From Bin87 sp963666415 (lineage in GTDB: Bacteria; Chloroflexota; Dehalococcoidia; Lucifugimonadales; UBA3495), in contig CAXXPD010000003.1 of NCBI GenBank assembly GCA_963666415.2, forward strand, positions 2,604,001-2,668,000: a stretch of DNA of 64,000 nt. The letters run 5' to 3'. A model generated the notes under the pieces. It searched no databases and was not told the origin of the DNA. It was given only the letters and a program-made list of their open reading frames with translations. Positions 1 through 7,940 of the stretch are shown piece by piece (the first letter of the stretch is position 1; the number at the start of each line of letters is the position of its first letter). The translations under genes were made by a program, and so were the position numbers.

Positions 1-348
1 ACCAAGTCGGGCAACTGGGCGGAGGACACTGATGAGTTGACGGTGTCCGACCTGGATGAGGATGAGTTTGAACCATCCTGGTCCCTGGATGGTCGGCGGA
101 TTGCATTCGCGGCCCGCGACGAAGAGCAATCTGAAATCTATACTGTCCTCGTTGATGGCACGGACCGTCGGCGGTTGACTCACAACCGGGTGGATGACCT
201 CTCGCCGGTCTGGTCGGCTACCGGAGACCAGATTGTTTTTGTGTCATACGCCTACGGCAATGCCGAGATTTTGTACATGAACGGCGACGGCGGAGGACAA
301 AAACGCATCACCACCAACGACCATACGGACACCGACCCGGACTGGTAA
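1..348 (+). CDS. TolB-like / PD40 beta-propeller protein, C-terminal part (5' end outside window)
   Basis: The reading frame is open from base 1, so this is the end of a longer gene. The visible 115 residues contain at least two WD40-like PD40 repeats: a PSWSLDGRRIAF block, a SPVWSATGDQIVFVS block and a final DTDPDW. Such repeats form the beta-propeller of TolB-like periplasmic or exported proteins, which mostly serve as protein-interaction scaffolds. The true start, any signal peptide and the full blade number cannot be seen. The gene ends 29 bases before the next start, so co-transcription is possible. The specific function is not inferable. Confidence 0.8.
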   Translation, partial: TKSGNWAEDTDELTVSDLDEDEFEPSWSLDGRRIAFAARDEEQSEIYTVLVDGTDRRRLTHNRVDDLSPVWSATGDQIVFVSYAYGNAEILYMNGDGGGQKRITTNDHTDTDPDW

Positions 349-377
349 CGTCCCTCAGAAATGAGGTGATCTCCGGT

Positions 378-1004
378 ATGTCCGCAACACCACCAAACGT
401 AAATCCCGCCGACGTTGGTCGGATACTGAGCCAGCTGAGTGCGCCGCTGGTTGCGGTTTCGGTGCGCTCGGGAGATGTCGCCAACGCCCAGATCGCGGTT
501 ACCGTTTCATCTGCATCCATCGTGCTGCACCGGCCGCGGGTCATCGTGCAGATTTACCACACCAACTACACCCATGAACTGATCGCCCAAAGCGGCGTGA
601 TGGCGCTGAATTTCCTGTCCCCCGAACAACTGCCGTTAATCTGGAAACTGGGGATGCGATCGGGTCGCAACGGCGACAAGCTGGCTGATGTTCCCTACGA
701 GAACGGAATAACGGGCTGCCCGATTCTGGCTGGCGGTTTTGGATATCTGGACTGCCGTGTCGTCAACGCCATGGACGGCGGCGACATGACGGCGTTCCTG
801 GGTGAGGTGGTAGCCGGTGAGACTCGGGGAGATCAACCCCTGCGCTGGCGCGAGGCCCGTCCGCGTCTGCCGCAACGCTGGGCTGACGAATGGGATCGCA
901 AAATTGCCGGCGAGATGACGACATCCGAACATCAAATGTCTCAGATTGACGCGGCGATCTGGGCTGAACACCCTGCTTTCTGGAGGCGAGATGACTCTGT
1001 CTGA
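378..1004 (+). CDS. flavin reductase-like (FMN-binding split barrel) protein
   Basis: The product has 208 residues and the overall pattern of the flavin reductase-like domain. The N-terminal strand APLVAVSVRSGD is followed by a VSSASIVLHRPRVIVQI segment and then an HTNYTHELI..SGVMALNFL region, as in proteins that bind FMN in a split barrel. I chose ATG 378 because a GAGGTG ribosome site lies about 8 bases upstream. A GTG at 366 in the same frame is an alternative. The stop codon overlaps the next gene by 14 bases, suggesting translational coupling. The substrate is unknown; the protein could be a flavin reductase or an FMN-binding oxygenase component. Confidence 0.65.
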   Translation: MSATPPNVNPADVGRILSQLSAPLVAVSVRSGDVANAQIAVTVSSASIVLHRPRVIVQIYHTNYTHELIAQSGVMALNFLSPEQLPLIWKLGMRSGRNGDKLADVPYENGITGCPILAGGFGYLDCRVVNAMDGGDMTAFLGEVVAGETRGDQPLRWREARPRLPQRWADEWDRKIAGEMTTSEHQMSQIDAAIWAEHPAFWRRDDSV

Positions 1005-2166
1005 CCCGGGCACCAGCGCCGACCCGGCCATCCTGGATGTGGTGGCGCAGATTCACGGCACGCCGGAGCAAACGGTGCTGGCGGTTGCCGGCGCCGGTAA
1101 CTACGCCCTGGCCTGGCTGCTGGGCGTGGGCGGCGCTTCCCGCACCGTGCTGGAAACCCGCGTGCCCTACGGGTACCTGGCGATGACCGATTTTCTCGGT
1201 GGCCACGCCCCGGAGCAGACCGTGTCGGCGGACACGGCCCGCGTGATGGCCCGGGCGGCCTGGCGACGGGGGATGTTGCTGCGGGAAAGTCCGGTTCCCA
1301 TCTTCGGGGTCGCCTGCACGGCGACCATCGCCACCGACCGCACCAAGCGCGGGGAGCATCGGGCCTTCGTTGCCACCTGGAACGACAGCGGGGTAACAGT
1401 CGATTCGCTGACGCTGGAGAAAGGATTGCGCGAACGCGCCGGCGAAGAAGACGTGGTGAGCCGTCTGGTCATTTCCGCAGTGGCGCGGGCGTCTGGCGTT
1501 GACGCGGAACTCGACCTTCGACTGGCAGCATCGGAACGAGTGGAAACTGACTTCGCCCGCCACGGCGACCCCATCCAGCGCCTGCTGGCCGGCGACGCCA
1601 GTTGGGTAATGGTGCATTCGGACGGCAGCATGGTGGCGGATGCCGACCCGCCAACCGCGTTGCTTCCAGGTTCGTTCAACCCGCTGCACGACGGACACAT
1701 CCAGCTGGCCGCAGCCGGCGCGGCAACGCTGGGCGTTCCGGTGGCCTATGAGCTGTCGGTGGTGAACGTGGACAAACCGCCGCTTGCTCTGGCAGAGGTG
1801 CAGCGTCGGGTGGCACAATTTGGCAGCGTCGGGACGGTGGTGCTGACCGGAGCAGAGACATTCCGCAAGAAGGCCGAATTGTTCCCAGGCTGCGGTTTCG
1901 TCATCGGCTGGGACACGGCGACGCGTCTCATTGAACCGCGTTATTACGGGGATTCAGAGTCGGGGATGCTGACCGCGCTGGCTGAGATGTGGGCGTTGGG
2001 CTCCCGTTTTGCGGTGGCCGGGCGGGCTGACGCGGCGGGGGTGTTCCGCACCCTGCATGACGTGAACATTCCGGGTGGTTTTCACCCGTTGTTTGTCGAT
2101 GTTCCGGAAGGCAATTTCCGCGCCGACGTGTCCTCAACGGCGATTCGCGATGGCGAGGGCGAATGA
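991..2166 (+). CDS. fusion of CinA/PncC-like NMN deamidase domain and HxGH nucleotidylyltransferase
   Basis: The N-terminal ~210 residues resemble the CinA C-terminal (PncC, NMN deamidase) domain: AVAGAGNYALAWLLGVGGAS, a VPYGYLAM segment and VFGVACTATIATDR-like text. The C-terminal ~170 residues begin with LLPGSFNPLHDGH, the nucleotide-binding HxGH-type motif of cytidylyl/adenylyltransferases such as NadD and NadM. By family knowledge PncC converts NMN to NaMN, which NaMN adenylyltransferase uses, so one polypeptide could carry two consecutive NAD-salvage steps. That pairing is inference. ATG 991 is preferred because GGAG lies 6 bases upstream; an in-frame start at 946 sits deep inside the previous gene. 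No further NAD genes are nearby. Confidence 0.7.
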   Translation: MTLSDPGTSADPAILDVVAQIHGTPEQTVLAVAGAGNYALAWLLGVGGASRTVLETRVPYGYLAMTDFLGGHAPEQTVSADTARVMARAAWRRGMLLRESPVPIFGVACTATIATDRTKRGEHRAFVATWNDSGVTVDSLTLEKGLRERAGEEDVVSRLVISAVARASGVDAELDLRLAASERVETDFARHGDPIQRLLAGDASWVMVHSDGSMVADADPPTALLPGSFNPLHDGHIQLAAAGAATLGVPVAYELSVVNVDKPPLALAEVQRRVAQFGSVGTVVLTGAETFRKKAELFPGCGFVIGWDTATRLIEPRYYGDSESGMLTALAEMWALGSRFAVAGRADAAGVFRTLHDVNIPGGFHPLFVDVPEGNFRADVSSTAIRDGEGE

Positions 2167-2228
2167 GAGAATTGGCTCCGGCCTCCCCCGGCGCGTCGAC
2201 CGGATGGTGGCGGTAGTTTCCGCCGACA

Positions 2229-2257
2229 TTGACACTGCGACAGGCTGTTGCTAGGAT
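2229..2257 (+). promoter_or_regulatory. sigma70-type promoter of the nuo operon
   Basis: TTGACA (2229-2234), a 17-base spacer and TAGGAT (2252-2257) form a near-consensus housekeeping promoter. It lies about 78 bases before the TTG start of nuoA and after the stop of the previous gene. The leader between promoter and nuoA contains two small GC-rich inverted repeats (around 2272-2285 and 2294-2308) and a T-run next to the start codon, which might attenuate transcription. Confidence 0.7.
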
Positions 2258-2334
2258 GAATCGGCCTGTTACGCCCGGTTTGCCGGGATGCAAGCGGGCC
2301 TGTCCCGCCCGGCGGATCTGACTGGACGGTTTTT

Positions 2335-2748
2335 TTGTTGAACATTGTAGTTTTGCAAGCCTTCGATCTGGCAACCTACGCCGGCAACTGGGCCGCGGTG
2401 GCGATGGCGATAGTCATTGCCGTTCTGGCTATCGGTGGGATGTTCGCCGGCTCGCAGTTGCTTTCGGCTCGGCGACGGTCGGCGGCGAAGCTGACTACTT
2501 ACGAATGCGGGATTCCCCCGACACCGTTCAACTGGTCGAACATCAACATCCGCTTTTATATCTTCGCGATCTTGTTCCTGATATTCGACGTTGAAGCCGT
2601 GTTCCTGTTCCCCTGGGCGGTGGTGTTCCTGCAGGAGAAGGCGGCCGGAAATCCGATACCGTTCTACGCCATGATGCTTTTCCTGGCGATGCTGTTCTTC
2701 GCCGTAATCTACGGCTGGCGCAAGGGGGTGCTGGAATGGCAGAAGTGA
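2335..2748 (+). CDS. nuoA: NADH-quinone oxidoreductase subunit A
   Basis: This 137-residue protein has three hydrophobic segments (about 14-38, 72-98, 109-127) and the family signatures YECG (56-59) and FDVEAVFLFPWA (84-95). It is a small membrane subunit of respiratory complex I, near the quinone channel. The start is TTG 2335; no ATG fits. It is the first gene of the nuo cluster, downstream of a strong promoter-like sequence, and overlaps nuoB by 13 bases. The length is normal for the family. Confidence 0.93.
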   Translation: MLNIVVLQAFDLATYAGNWAAVAMAIVIAVLAIGGMFAGSQLLSARRRSAAKLTTYECGIPPTPFNWSNINIRFYIFAILFLIFDVEAVFLFPWAVVFLQEKAAGNPIPFYAMMLFLAMLFFAVIYGWRKGVLEWQK

Positions 2749-3359
2749 ACCCGCCGCAGGTTCCAGGAGCCGGGATGGCTGCAGAACCTACCTCCCCGCT
2801 CGCATTGCCGCCCCAGCCTATCGAGATAATCATGGGCGCTGGGAACCGCCCGGGGCCGAGTTTGCTGAATCAGGCCACCGACGGGCGCGTGCCGGGAGTC
2901 ATCACCGCGACTACCGAGCAACTGTTTGCCATGGCCCGCAAGTCGTCCCTGTGGACCCTCAGCTTCGGGTTGGCCTGTTGCGCCATCGAGATGATTTCTA
3001 CCTACATGGCCCACCACGATTTCGACCGGTTTGGAGTGGTCACGTGGCCGTCGCCCCGCCAGGCAGATGTAATGATCGTGGCCGGCACCGTGGTCAAGAA
3101 AATGGCCGAACCCATCCGCCTGCTATACGAACAGATGCCGGAGCCAAAATGGGTCATCGCCATGGGCAGTTGCGCCACCAACGGTGGGCCGTATTACCGC
3201 TCGTATTCAGTCGTAATGGGCGTGGATCACATTATTCCGGTGGATGTGTACGTGCCCGGTTGCCCGCCCCGTCCGGAGGCGCTCCTCTACGGTATTTTGA
3301 AACTCCAGGAAAAGATAATGTCGGATGCTGGTGAACGTGGCGGACAGTCGGCAGAATAG
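2736..3359 (+). CDS. nuoB: NADH-quinone oxidoreductase subunit B (cluster N2 protein)
   Basis: The 207-residue product holds the four cysteines that ligate the terminal N2 [4Fe-4S] cluster: the adjacent pair C81-C82 in GLACCAIEM, C146 in GSCATNGG and C176 in VPGCPPRP, with the spacing of the family. It passes electrons to quinone at the interface with NuoD. The N-terminal ~50 residues are a longer Pro/Ala-rich tail than in E. coli. It starts inside nuoA and ends inside nuoC, so the three genes are probably translationally coupled. Confidence 0.95.
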   Translation: MAEVNPPQVPGAGMAAEPTSPLALPPQPIEIIMGAGNRPGPSLLNQATDGRVPGVITATTEQLFAMARKSSLWTLSFGLACCAIEMISTYMAHHDFDRFGVVTWPSPRQADVMIVAGTVVKKMAEPIRLLYEQMPEPKWVIAMGSCATNGGPYYRSYSVVMGVDHIIPVDVYVPGCPPRPEALLYGILKLQEKIMSDAGERGGQSAE

Positions 3360-3891
3360 CCCGCCCGGGTCGGCCAACGCTGAAACCCCCGAGGAAGAGG
3401 CTCAGGAGCCGAATCCCATTGATGACCTGTCGGCGCACTGCCGGGTCACTCTGGACCGGGCCGTCAGCGTACTGAGCCAGTGGGATCCGGTTGCCGGCGT
3501 CCTGGGCGACTTGCCTCAGGTAACCGTGCCGGCGGAATATATCGTCGAAGCCTGCCTGACCTGCCGCGACGACGCTGAACTCGATGGTCGGATGCTGCTG
3601 TGCCTGGCGTGTGTCGATTACGAGGTGCGGTTCGAGTTGGTGTATTTCCTGCAGTCGCTGGCCCAGGAGCGTACATTGGTAATCAAGGCGAACGTGTCTT
3701 ACGACGCTCCATCGCTGCCGACGGTGATCGGTGTGTGGCCGGCCGCCGACTGGTACGAACGGGAAGCCCACGACTTGTTCGGTGTGGTGTTCGAGGGGCA
3801 CCCGGATTTGTCGCCGCTGCTCCTGTATCCGGAGTTCGAGGGATTCCCGGGCCGCAAGGAATACGCCTTCAACGAATATCGGGAGTTTTAG
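3325..3891 (+). CDS. nuoC: NADH-quinone oxidoreductase subunit C
   Basis: The 188-residue protein contains the 30-kDa subunit signature YEREAHDLFG (about 144-153), followed by a conserved LLLYPEFEGFPGRK tail. It belongs to the peripheral arm of complex I. The acidic, Pro-rich N-terminus (1-30) is probably disordered. It overlaps nuoB by 35 bases. It is a separate gene, not a NuoCD fusion, and two small HicB-like ORFs separate it from nuoD, which is unusual. Confidence 0.93.
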   Translation: MLVNVADSRQNSPPGSANAETPEEEAQEPNPIDDLSAHCRVTLDRAVSVLSQWDPVAGVLGDLPQVTVPAEYIVEACLTCRDDAELDGRMLLCLACVDYEVRFELVYFLQSLAQERTLVIKANVSYDAPSLPTVIGVWPAADWYEREAHDLFGVVFEGHPDLSPLLLYPEFEGFPGRKEYAFNEYREF

Positions 3892-3898
3892 CGCCAAC

Positions 3899-4216
3899 GT
3901 GGTTGCAGAGAACGTGGTCGTAATGATGGAAACCCAGGGCGGAACCGAGGCGATTGAGTTGACGGCGCGGGTCGTCGCCCGGCAGGGTCGGTTCGTCGCC
4001 GCCGTGCACGGGTTGGAGCTGGAAGGCAGCGGCAGCACGCCGGCCGCCGCTGAGGAGGCGCTGGTGCAGGCGATGCGCAACTGGTTGGAGCGCCAGGACA
4101 CTGCGGGCCGCCTGGCCGAGTCTCTGGGGGTGGAATACTTGGACGAAGAGACTGGAATCGTCCTGCAATTCGTTGCTGACGGTGACGGGGCTGACGGCGA
4201 CGGGGCTGGCGGCTAA
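3899..4216 (+). CDS. small HicB-like protein between nuoC and nuoD (first of a pair)
   Basis: About 105 residues. The core ELTARVVARQGRFVAAVHG, then LELEGSGSTPAAAEEAL and an amphipathic helix ending NWLERQD, matches the strand-strand-strand-helix layout of HicB / UPF0150 proteins. The C-terminus is an acidic Gly-Asp repeat (DGDGADGDGAGG). No HicA toxin gene (a small dsRNA-binding-like protein with a conserved His) is next to it, so an antitoxin role is doubtful. Start uncertain: GTG 3899, ATG 3923 or ATG 3926. It begins 7 bases after nuoC and stops 3 bases before the next ORF, so it is embedded in the nuo operon. Confidence 0.6.
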   Translation: MVAENVVVMMETQGGTEAIELTARVVARQGRFVAAVHGLELEGSGSTPAAAEEALVQAMRNWLERQDTAGRLAESLGVEYLDEETGIVLQFVADGDGADGDGAGG

Positions 4217-4219
4217 CTG

Positions 4220-4519
4220 ATGGACCGGGTGGTGTACCAAATTGAAGAAAGCCGTGCTGGTACGGGCTGGTCGGCTCACTGCCCGGAACTGGAAGTAACA
4301 GCGTTTGGCGATACGCAGGACGACGCACGAATGTCGCTGCGGCGTCAGGTAGCCGACTACCTCGAAGATTGCGAGGAGATGGGCGTGCTGGAAGACGTAC
4401 TGATCGATGCCGGGTTCTGGGATAACGGGGAAGCCTGGATGAGCAGCCTGGTGGAAGCTCCCGAACCCAGCCTCCGATTCATCGGCTCGCCATTCGACCT
4501 GGACGAAGGGAACCCCTAG
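4220..4519 (+). CDS. small HicB-like protein between nuoC and nuoD (second of a pair)
   Basis: The 99-residue product fits the HicB / UPF0150 fold: VVYQIEESRAGTGWSAHCPE, LEVTAFGDTQDDARMSL, then a helix RQVADYLEDCEEMG. The acidic C-terminus (GFWDNGEAWMSSLVEAPEP) is longer than in minimal HicB proteins. It follows the similar ORF at 3899 by 3 bases and precedes nuoD by 26 bases. The pair looks like diverged paralogs of one fold. No HicA partner is visible. A role in complex I assembly or regulation is a possibility suggested only by context. Confidence 0.62.
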   Translation: MDRVVYQIEESRAGTGWSAHCPELEVTAFGDTQDDARMSLRRQVADYLEDCEEMGVLEDVLIDAGFWDNGEAWMSSLVEAPEPSLRFIGSPFDLDEGNP

Positions 4520-4545
4520 AAGCCGACGCTCTCGGATTTATCACC

Positions 4546-5694
4546 ATGCTAGAACCGGCCACCTCCAACACCACGGCTGATGCTGCCCGCGCTGATTCGC
4601 AGCCGGTTGAGATGCTGCTCAACATGGGGCCGCAGCATCCGTCGACCCACGGCGTGTTCCGCATGGTCCTGTGGGTTGACGGCGAGAAGGTCGTCGACGT
4701 TGAACCGCACATCGGCTATCTGCACCGGGGTTCCGAAAAGTTGTGCGAGGGCGAGCAATACCATCAGGTTGTAACCCTTTTTGACCGGATGGATTACATC
4801 GGGAATTTCAACAACGAAATGGCCTACTGCATGGCGGTGGAATCGCTGATGGGGATGGAGGTTCCGGAGCGGGCCGAGTACATCCGCGTCATCCTGTGCG
4901 AGTTGAACCGTGTCGCCAGCCACCTGCTGTACGTGGGCACGATGGGTCTGGACGCCGGGGCGATGACGCCGGTGATGTTCTCCTTCCGCGGTCGGGAAAG
5001 GGTGCAGGCGTTGTTCGAGGCGGTGTCAGGCGCCCGCATGATGCACAACTACTTTCGCGTCGGCGGCCTCAAGGAAGATGTCCCGGACAATTTCCGGCAG
5101 ATGGTGAACGAACTGATGCCGCTGCTGCGCGAAGACGTGGAGCAGAGCGACCGCATCCTGACGTTCAACGAGATTTTCCTGTCCCGCCTCAAAGACGTCA
5201 GTCCCATCGGCGCCGACGAGGCAATCGCCCTGGGCCTGACGGGTCCCATGCTGCGAGCGTGCGGCTACGAGTACGACCTTCGCAAGGCACAACCCTATTC
5301 GGTTTATGATCGGTTTGACTTTGATGTTCCCGTGGGACTGGACGGAGATTGCTGGGACCGCCACTGGGTTCGCGTCCAGGAGATGTACGAGTCGCTGCGG
5401 ATTATCGACCAGGCAATGGAGCAGCTGCCCGACGGACCGGTGGTGTCGCCGCTGGGTCGCCGTCTGATCCGACCGCCGGCCGGTGAAGTGTACCTGCGCG
5501 CCGAAAACCCGCGCGGTGAGATTGGCGTGTATCTGGTCAGCGACGGAACCGACAAACCCTACCGTCTGAAAGTGCGGCCACCGTCGTTTTGCAACCTGTC
5601 GGCGCTGCGCCGGCTGCTGGTCGACACCTGGGTGGCCGACAGCGTGGTGGTGCTGGGTTCGCTGGACATCGTGCTGGGCGAGGTGGACCGGTGA
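4546..5694 (+). CDS. nuoD: NADH-quinone oxidoreductase subunit D
   Basis: The 382-residue product contains GPQHPSTHGVFR (about 28-39) and the RVASHLLYVGTMGLD segment of the 49-kDa subunit, which builds the quinone site with NuoB. The length is typical of a stand-alone NuoD. The nuoH start follows 10 bases after its stop codon. The N-terminal ~20 residues are variable, and ATG 4546 is the best-placed start. Confidence 0.95.
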   Translation: MLEPATSNTTADAARADSQPVEMLLNMGPQHPSTHGVFRMVLWVDGEKVVDVEPHIGYLHRGSEKLCEGEQYHQVVTLFDRMDYIGNFNNEMAYCMAVESLMGMEVPERAEYIRVILCELNRVASHLLYVGTMGLDAGAMTPVMFSFRGRERVQALFEAVSGARMMHNYFRVGGLKEDVPDNFRQMVNELMPLLREDVEQSDRILTFNEIFLSRLKDVSPIGADEAIALGLTGPMLRACGYEYDLRKAQPYSVYDRFDFDVPVGLDGDCWDRHWVRVQEMYESLRIIDQAMEQLPDGPVVSPLGRRLIRPPAGEVYLRAENPRGEIGVYLVSDGTDKPYRLKVRPPSFCNLSALRRLLVDTWVADSVVVLGSLDIVLGEVDR

Positions 5695-5704
5695 GCTTGC
5701 TGCG

Positions 5705-6817
5705 ATGAACTTCCTGATTGACATTGGCTGGAGCGCGCTGGGGCTGGCGGTGATGTTCGGTGTGCTGTCGGTCATCGTGTTGTCTCTGACGTGGCTGGAG
5801 CGCAAGGCGCTGGGCAGGTTGCAGCTGCGCTACGGGCCCACCCGCACCGGGCCGTTCGGGCTGATGCAGCCCATCGCCGACGCCGTCAAGCTGATCATCA
5901 AAGAGGACATCATCCCCAACGATTCGGAAAAGGCCATCTTCTGGATTGCTCCAGTAATCGTGGTCGTGTCGGCATTCGTAATCTGGGTAACCATACCGGG
6001 CGGCGACAACGTGGTTATTCGGAATCTGCCGTTGGGTCTGTTTTACATTGTTGCCTTTGCCGTAGTCGGGATACTGGGTCTGGTGCTGGCCGGCTGGGGA
6101 TCGGCCAACAAGTACGGCATCATGGGGGGCTTGCGGTCGGCGGCGCAGCTGATTTCCTACGAGATTCCCGTGGTGCTGGTGGCGGCGGCGGTGGCGATTT
6201 TGGCGCAGTCGCTGGATATGCGGGTAATTGTCGGCGAGCAGGCACCGCTGCCTTACATCGCGCTGATGCCGCTGGGGTTCGTGGTGTTTTTCATCGCGGG
6301 CCTGGCCGAGGTGGGCCGCACGCCGTTCGACATTTACCACGCCGAAAGCGAGGTGCTCGGCGGGCCGTTCGTGGAGTACAGCGGGGCGCACTGGTCGGTG
6401 TTCTTCCTGGCCGAATACATTAACACTTTCGCGATTGCGGCCCTGACAACACTGCTGTTCCTGGGCGGTTGGGGCGGGCCGTTCCTGCCCGACGTGGTGT
6501 GGTTCCTGTTCAAAACCTACCTGGTGGTGCTGGTGATTTTCTGGGTGCGTGGCACGTTCCCCAGGCTGCGCATTGACCAGCTGATGTCCTTCGCCTGGAA
6601 AGTCATGGTGCCCCTGTCGTTCTACACCGTCATTATCGCCGCCGTGTACCAGTTCTACGGGTTGCCCTGGTGGAGCCTGACCATGCTATCGGCGGCGGGG
6701 TTGTTGGTGGCCGGCTGGATAATTTACCGGCGCATGACGGTGCCGGCCCGTCGGGTGGCAGAGGTTCGCAGTCGCGTCAATGCGCTGCGCCGGCCGACCG
6801 CGAGGCAGCGCACCTGA
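5705..6817 (+). CDS. nuoH: NADH-quinone oxidoreductase subunit H
   Basis: This 370-residue integral membrane protein has about eight hydrophobic segments and the family motifs ERKALGRLQLRYGPTRTG (32-49 region), a GWGSANKYGIMGGLR loop and AEVGRTPFDIYHAESE. NuoH forms the heel of the membrane arm and part of the quinone chamber. The C-terminal ~25 residues are basic (Arg-rich) and longer than usual. It follows nuoD closely and is separated from nuoI by about 87 bases. Confidence 0.95.
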   Translation: MNFLIDIGWSALGLAVMFGVLSVIVLSLTWLERKALGRLQLRYGPTRTGPFGLMQPIADAVKLIIKEDIIPNDSEKAIFWIAPVIVVVSAFVIWVTIPGGDNVVIRNLPLGLFYIVAFAVVGILGLVLAGWGSANKYGIMGGLRSAAQLISYEIPVVLVAAAVAILAQSLDMRVIVGEQAPLPYIALMPLGFVVFFIAGLAEVGRTPFDIYHAESEVLGGPFVEYSGAHWSVFFLAEYINTFAIAALTTLLFLGGWGGPFLPDVVWFLFKTYLVVLVIFWVRGTFPRLRIDQLMSFAWKVMVPLSFYTVIIAAVYQFYGLPWWSLTMLSAAGLLVAGWIIYRRMTVPARRVAEVRSRVNALRRPTARQRT

Positions 6818-6904
6818 CAGCGGATGCTGTTATGATATTGTCGCCGAAGTTGAAACACCCGCGATAATGCGTACCACACGGGCGCCAACGGGGATTGGAC
6901 GATT

Positions 6905-7432
6905 ATGCTGGAAAGCGTGAAAGGTATGATGCTAACGCTGGCATCCACGGTTGCGGGATTGCGGCGACCGGTTACCCAGCAATATCCCAAGGCGCCCACC
7001 CCGGTACGGCCCCGGTTCATGGGCTTTCCGGCGCTGACCTGGGACGGCAAGGTGGACGAGCCCTACTGCACTGGCTGCATGGTGTGCATCCGCAATTGCC
7101 CCACCCAGTGCATGTCGGCCAGCATGATGGATAACCCCAAGCACGCCGATGGCGAGAGCAGCCGTCGCAAGATCGTCGACTACTTTGAAATCAATCTCAA
7201 TCGTTGTATATTGTGCGGCATCTGTGTGGAGTATTGTAATTTCGACGCCATTGTGATGAGCCACGAGCACGAGATGAGCACCTACCAGCGCAACGGCGAC
7301 CGTGTGGACCTGCCGGCCCTGTTGGAAATCGGGAAGAAATACCAGGACACCACCGCGTGGATTCCTCCGACCGTGCTCGCCCGGCAGAAAGCTGATGCCG
7401 CCAAAGCCGCGGCGGAATCCGACGAGGCCTGA
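6905..7432 (+). CDS. nuoI: NADH-quinone oxidoreductase subunit I (2x[4Fe-4S])
   Basis: The 175-residue product has two ferredoxin-type CxxCxxCxxxC motifs: C55/C58/C61/C65 in CTGCMVCIRNC and C101/C104/C107/C111 in CILCGICVEYC. These bind clusters N6a and N6b in the connecting arm of complex I. An Ala/Lys-rich C-terminal tail (about 155-175) follows. ATG 6905 is the best start. With nuoE, nuoF and nuoG absent from the cluster, the electron donor feeding this subunit is unknown. Confidence 0.95.
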   Translation: MLESVKGMMLTLASTVAGLRRPVTQQYPKAPTPVRPRFMGFPALTWDGKVDEPYCTGCMVCIRNCPTQCMSASMMDNPKHADGESSRRKIVDYFEINLNRCILCGICVEYCNFDAIVMSHEHEMSTYQRNGDRVDLPALLEIGKKYQDTTAWIPPTVLARQKADAAKAAAESDEA

Positions 7433-7474
7433 CGCGCCAGTCGACCCCTGGCATCAACGCAACTGAGGGATACT

Positions 7475-7783
7475 TTGCCCAGAGAAGACGAACGCTTTCG
7501 CAACCTGTCGCCCCGGCATCCGCAATACTGCACGTGCGTAGAGTGCGCGCAGAATCGGATCCAGGGACTTGATGCGTCGAACCCCGTTCGCGCCGTGGGC
7601 GGGCTGGTGGGGAAGCTGGCCGGCAAGGCGGCCAAAGCCGGCAAAATTGGCAAGGGCAAGAAGCGCGGTAAATCCGGTGGCTCGGGCAAGGCGAAGGGTC
7701 GCTCGCAATCGGTGGCCGAGCCAGTACGCCAACACAAGACGGACTGTGAGTGCGCTACCTGTACTCTTTTGAAGTCTATTTAG
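7475..7783 (+). CDS. small basic protein with two CxCxxC knuckles, inside the nuo operon
   Basis: This 102-residue protein is unrecognised. It has two similar metal-binding-like knuckles, HPQYCTCVEC near residue 15 and HKTDCECATC near residue 89, each with CxCxxC preceded by His. They are joined by a Gly/Lys/Ala-rich, very basic linker (KAGKIGKGKKRGKSGGSGKAKG). The symmetrical ends suggest a Zn-binding or cluster-binding adaptor with a nucleic-acid-like linker. Start is TTG 7475. It lies 42 bases after nuoI and 157 bases before nuoJ. Its conservation in other nuo clusters would decide whether it is an operon partner. Confidence 0.6.
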   Translation: MPREDERFRNLSPRHPQYCTCVECAQNRIQGLDASNPVRAVGGLVGKLAGKAAKAGKIGKGKKRGKSGGSGKAKGRSQSVAEPVRQHKTDCECATCTLLKSI

Positions 7784-7859
7784 TAGCCGCGCGGCAACAG
7801 CCAAGCCGGCCTTTCGCCTATTACGCCATGCCGTCGCTGGAGCCAAATCCAAACTATTT

Positions 7860-7880
7860 GAGCCGCCGACCGGGCGGCTC
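7860..7880 (+). terminator. hairpin between the CxCxxC gene and nuoJ (possible attenuator)
   Basis: GAGCCGCC (7860-7867) and GGCGGCTC (7873-7880) form a perfect 8-bp stem with a 5-base loop. Only a weakly T-rich tail follows, so partial termination or mRNA processing is more likely than full termination. The remaining intergenic sequence (7784-7940) shows no gene. Confidence 0.4.
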
Positions 7881-7940
7881 CTACTTTGTCTCCGTGTCGG
7901 GCCGGCGCGATTGTGCCATCGGCAAGGCTGGCGTTTAGCC

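Noticed and set aside
763..1818. 351-codon open frame on the - strand
   Set aside because: Antisense shadow of the PncC-like fusion and flavin-reductase genes; no family features.
4546..5694. NuoCD fusion
   Set aside because: nuoC and nuoD are separate genes with two small ORFs between them.
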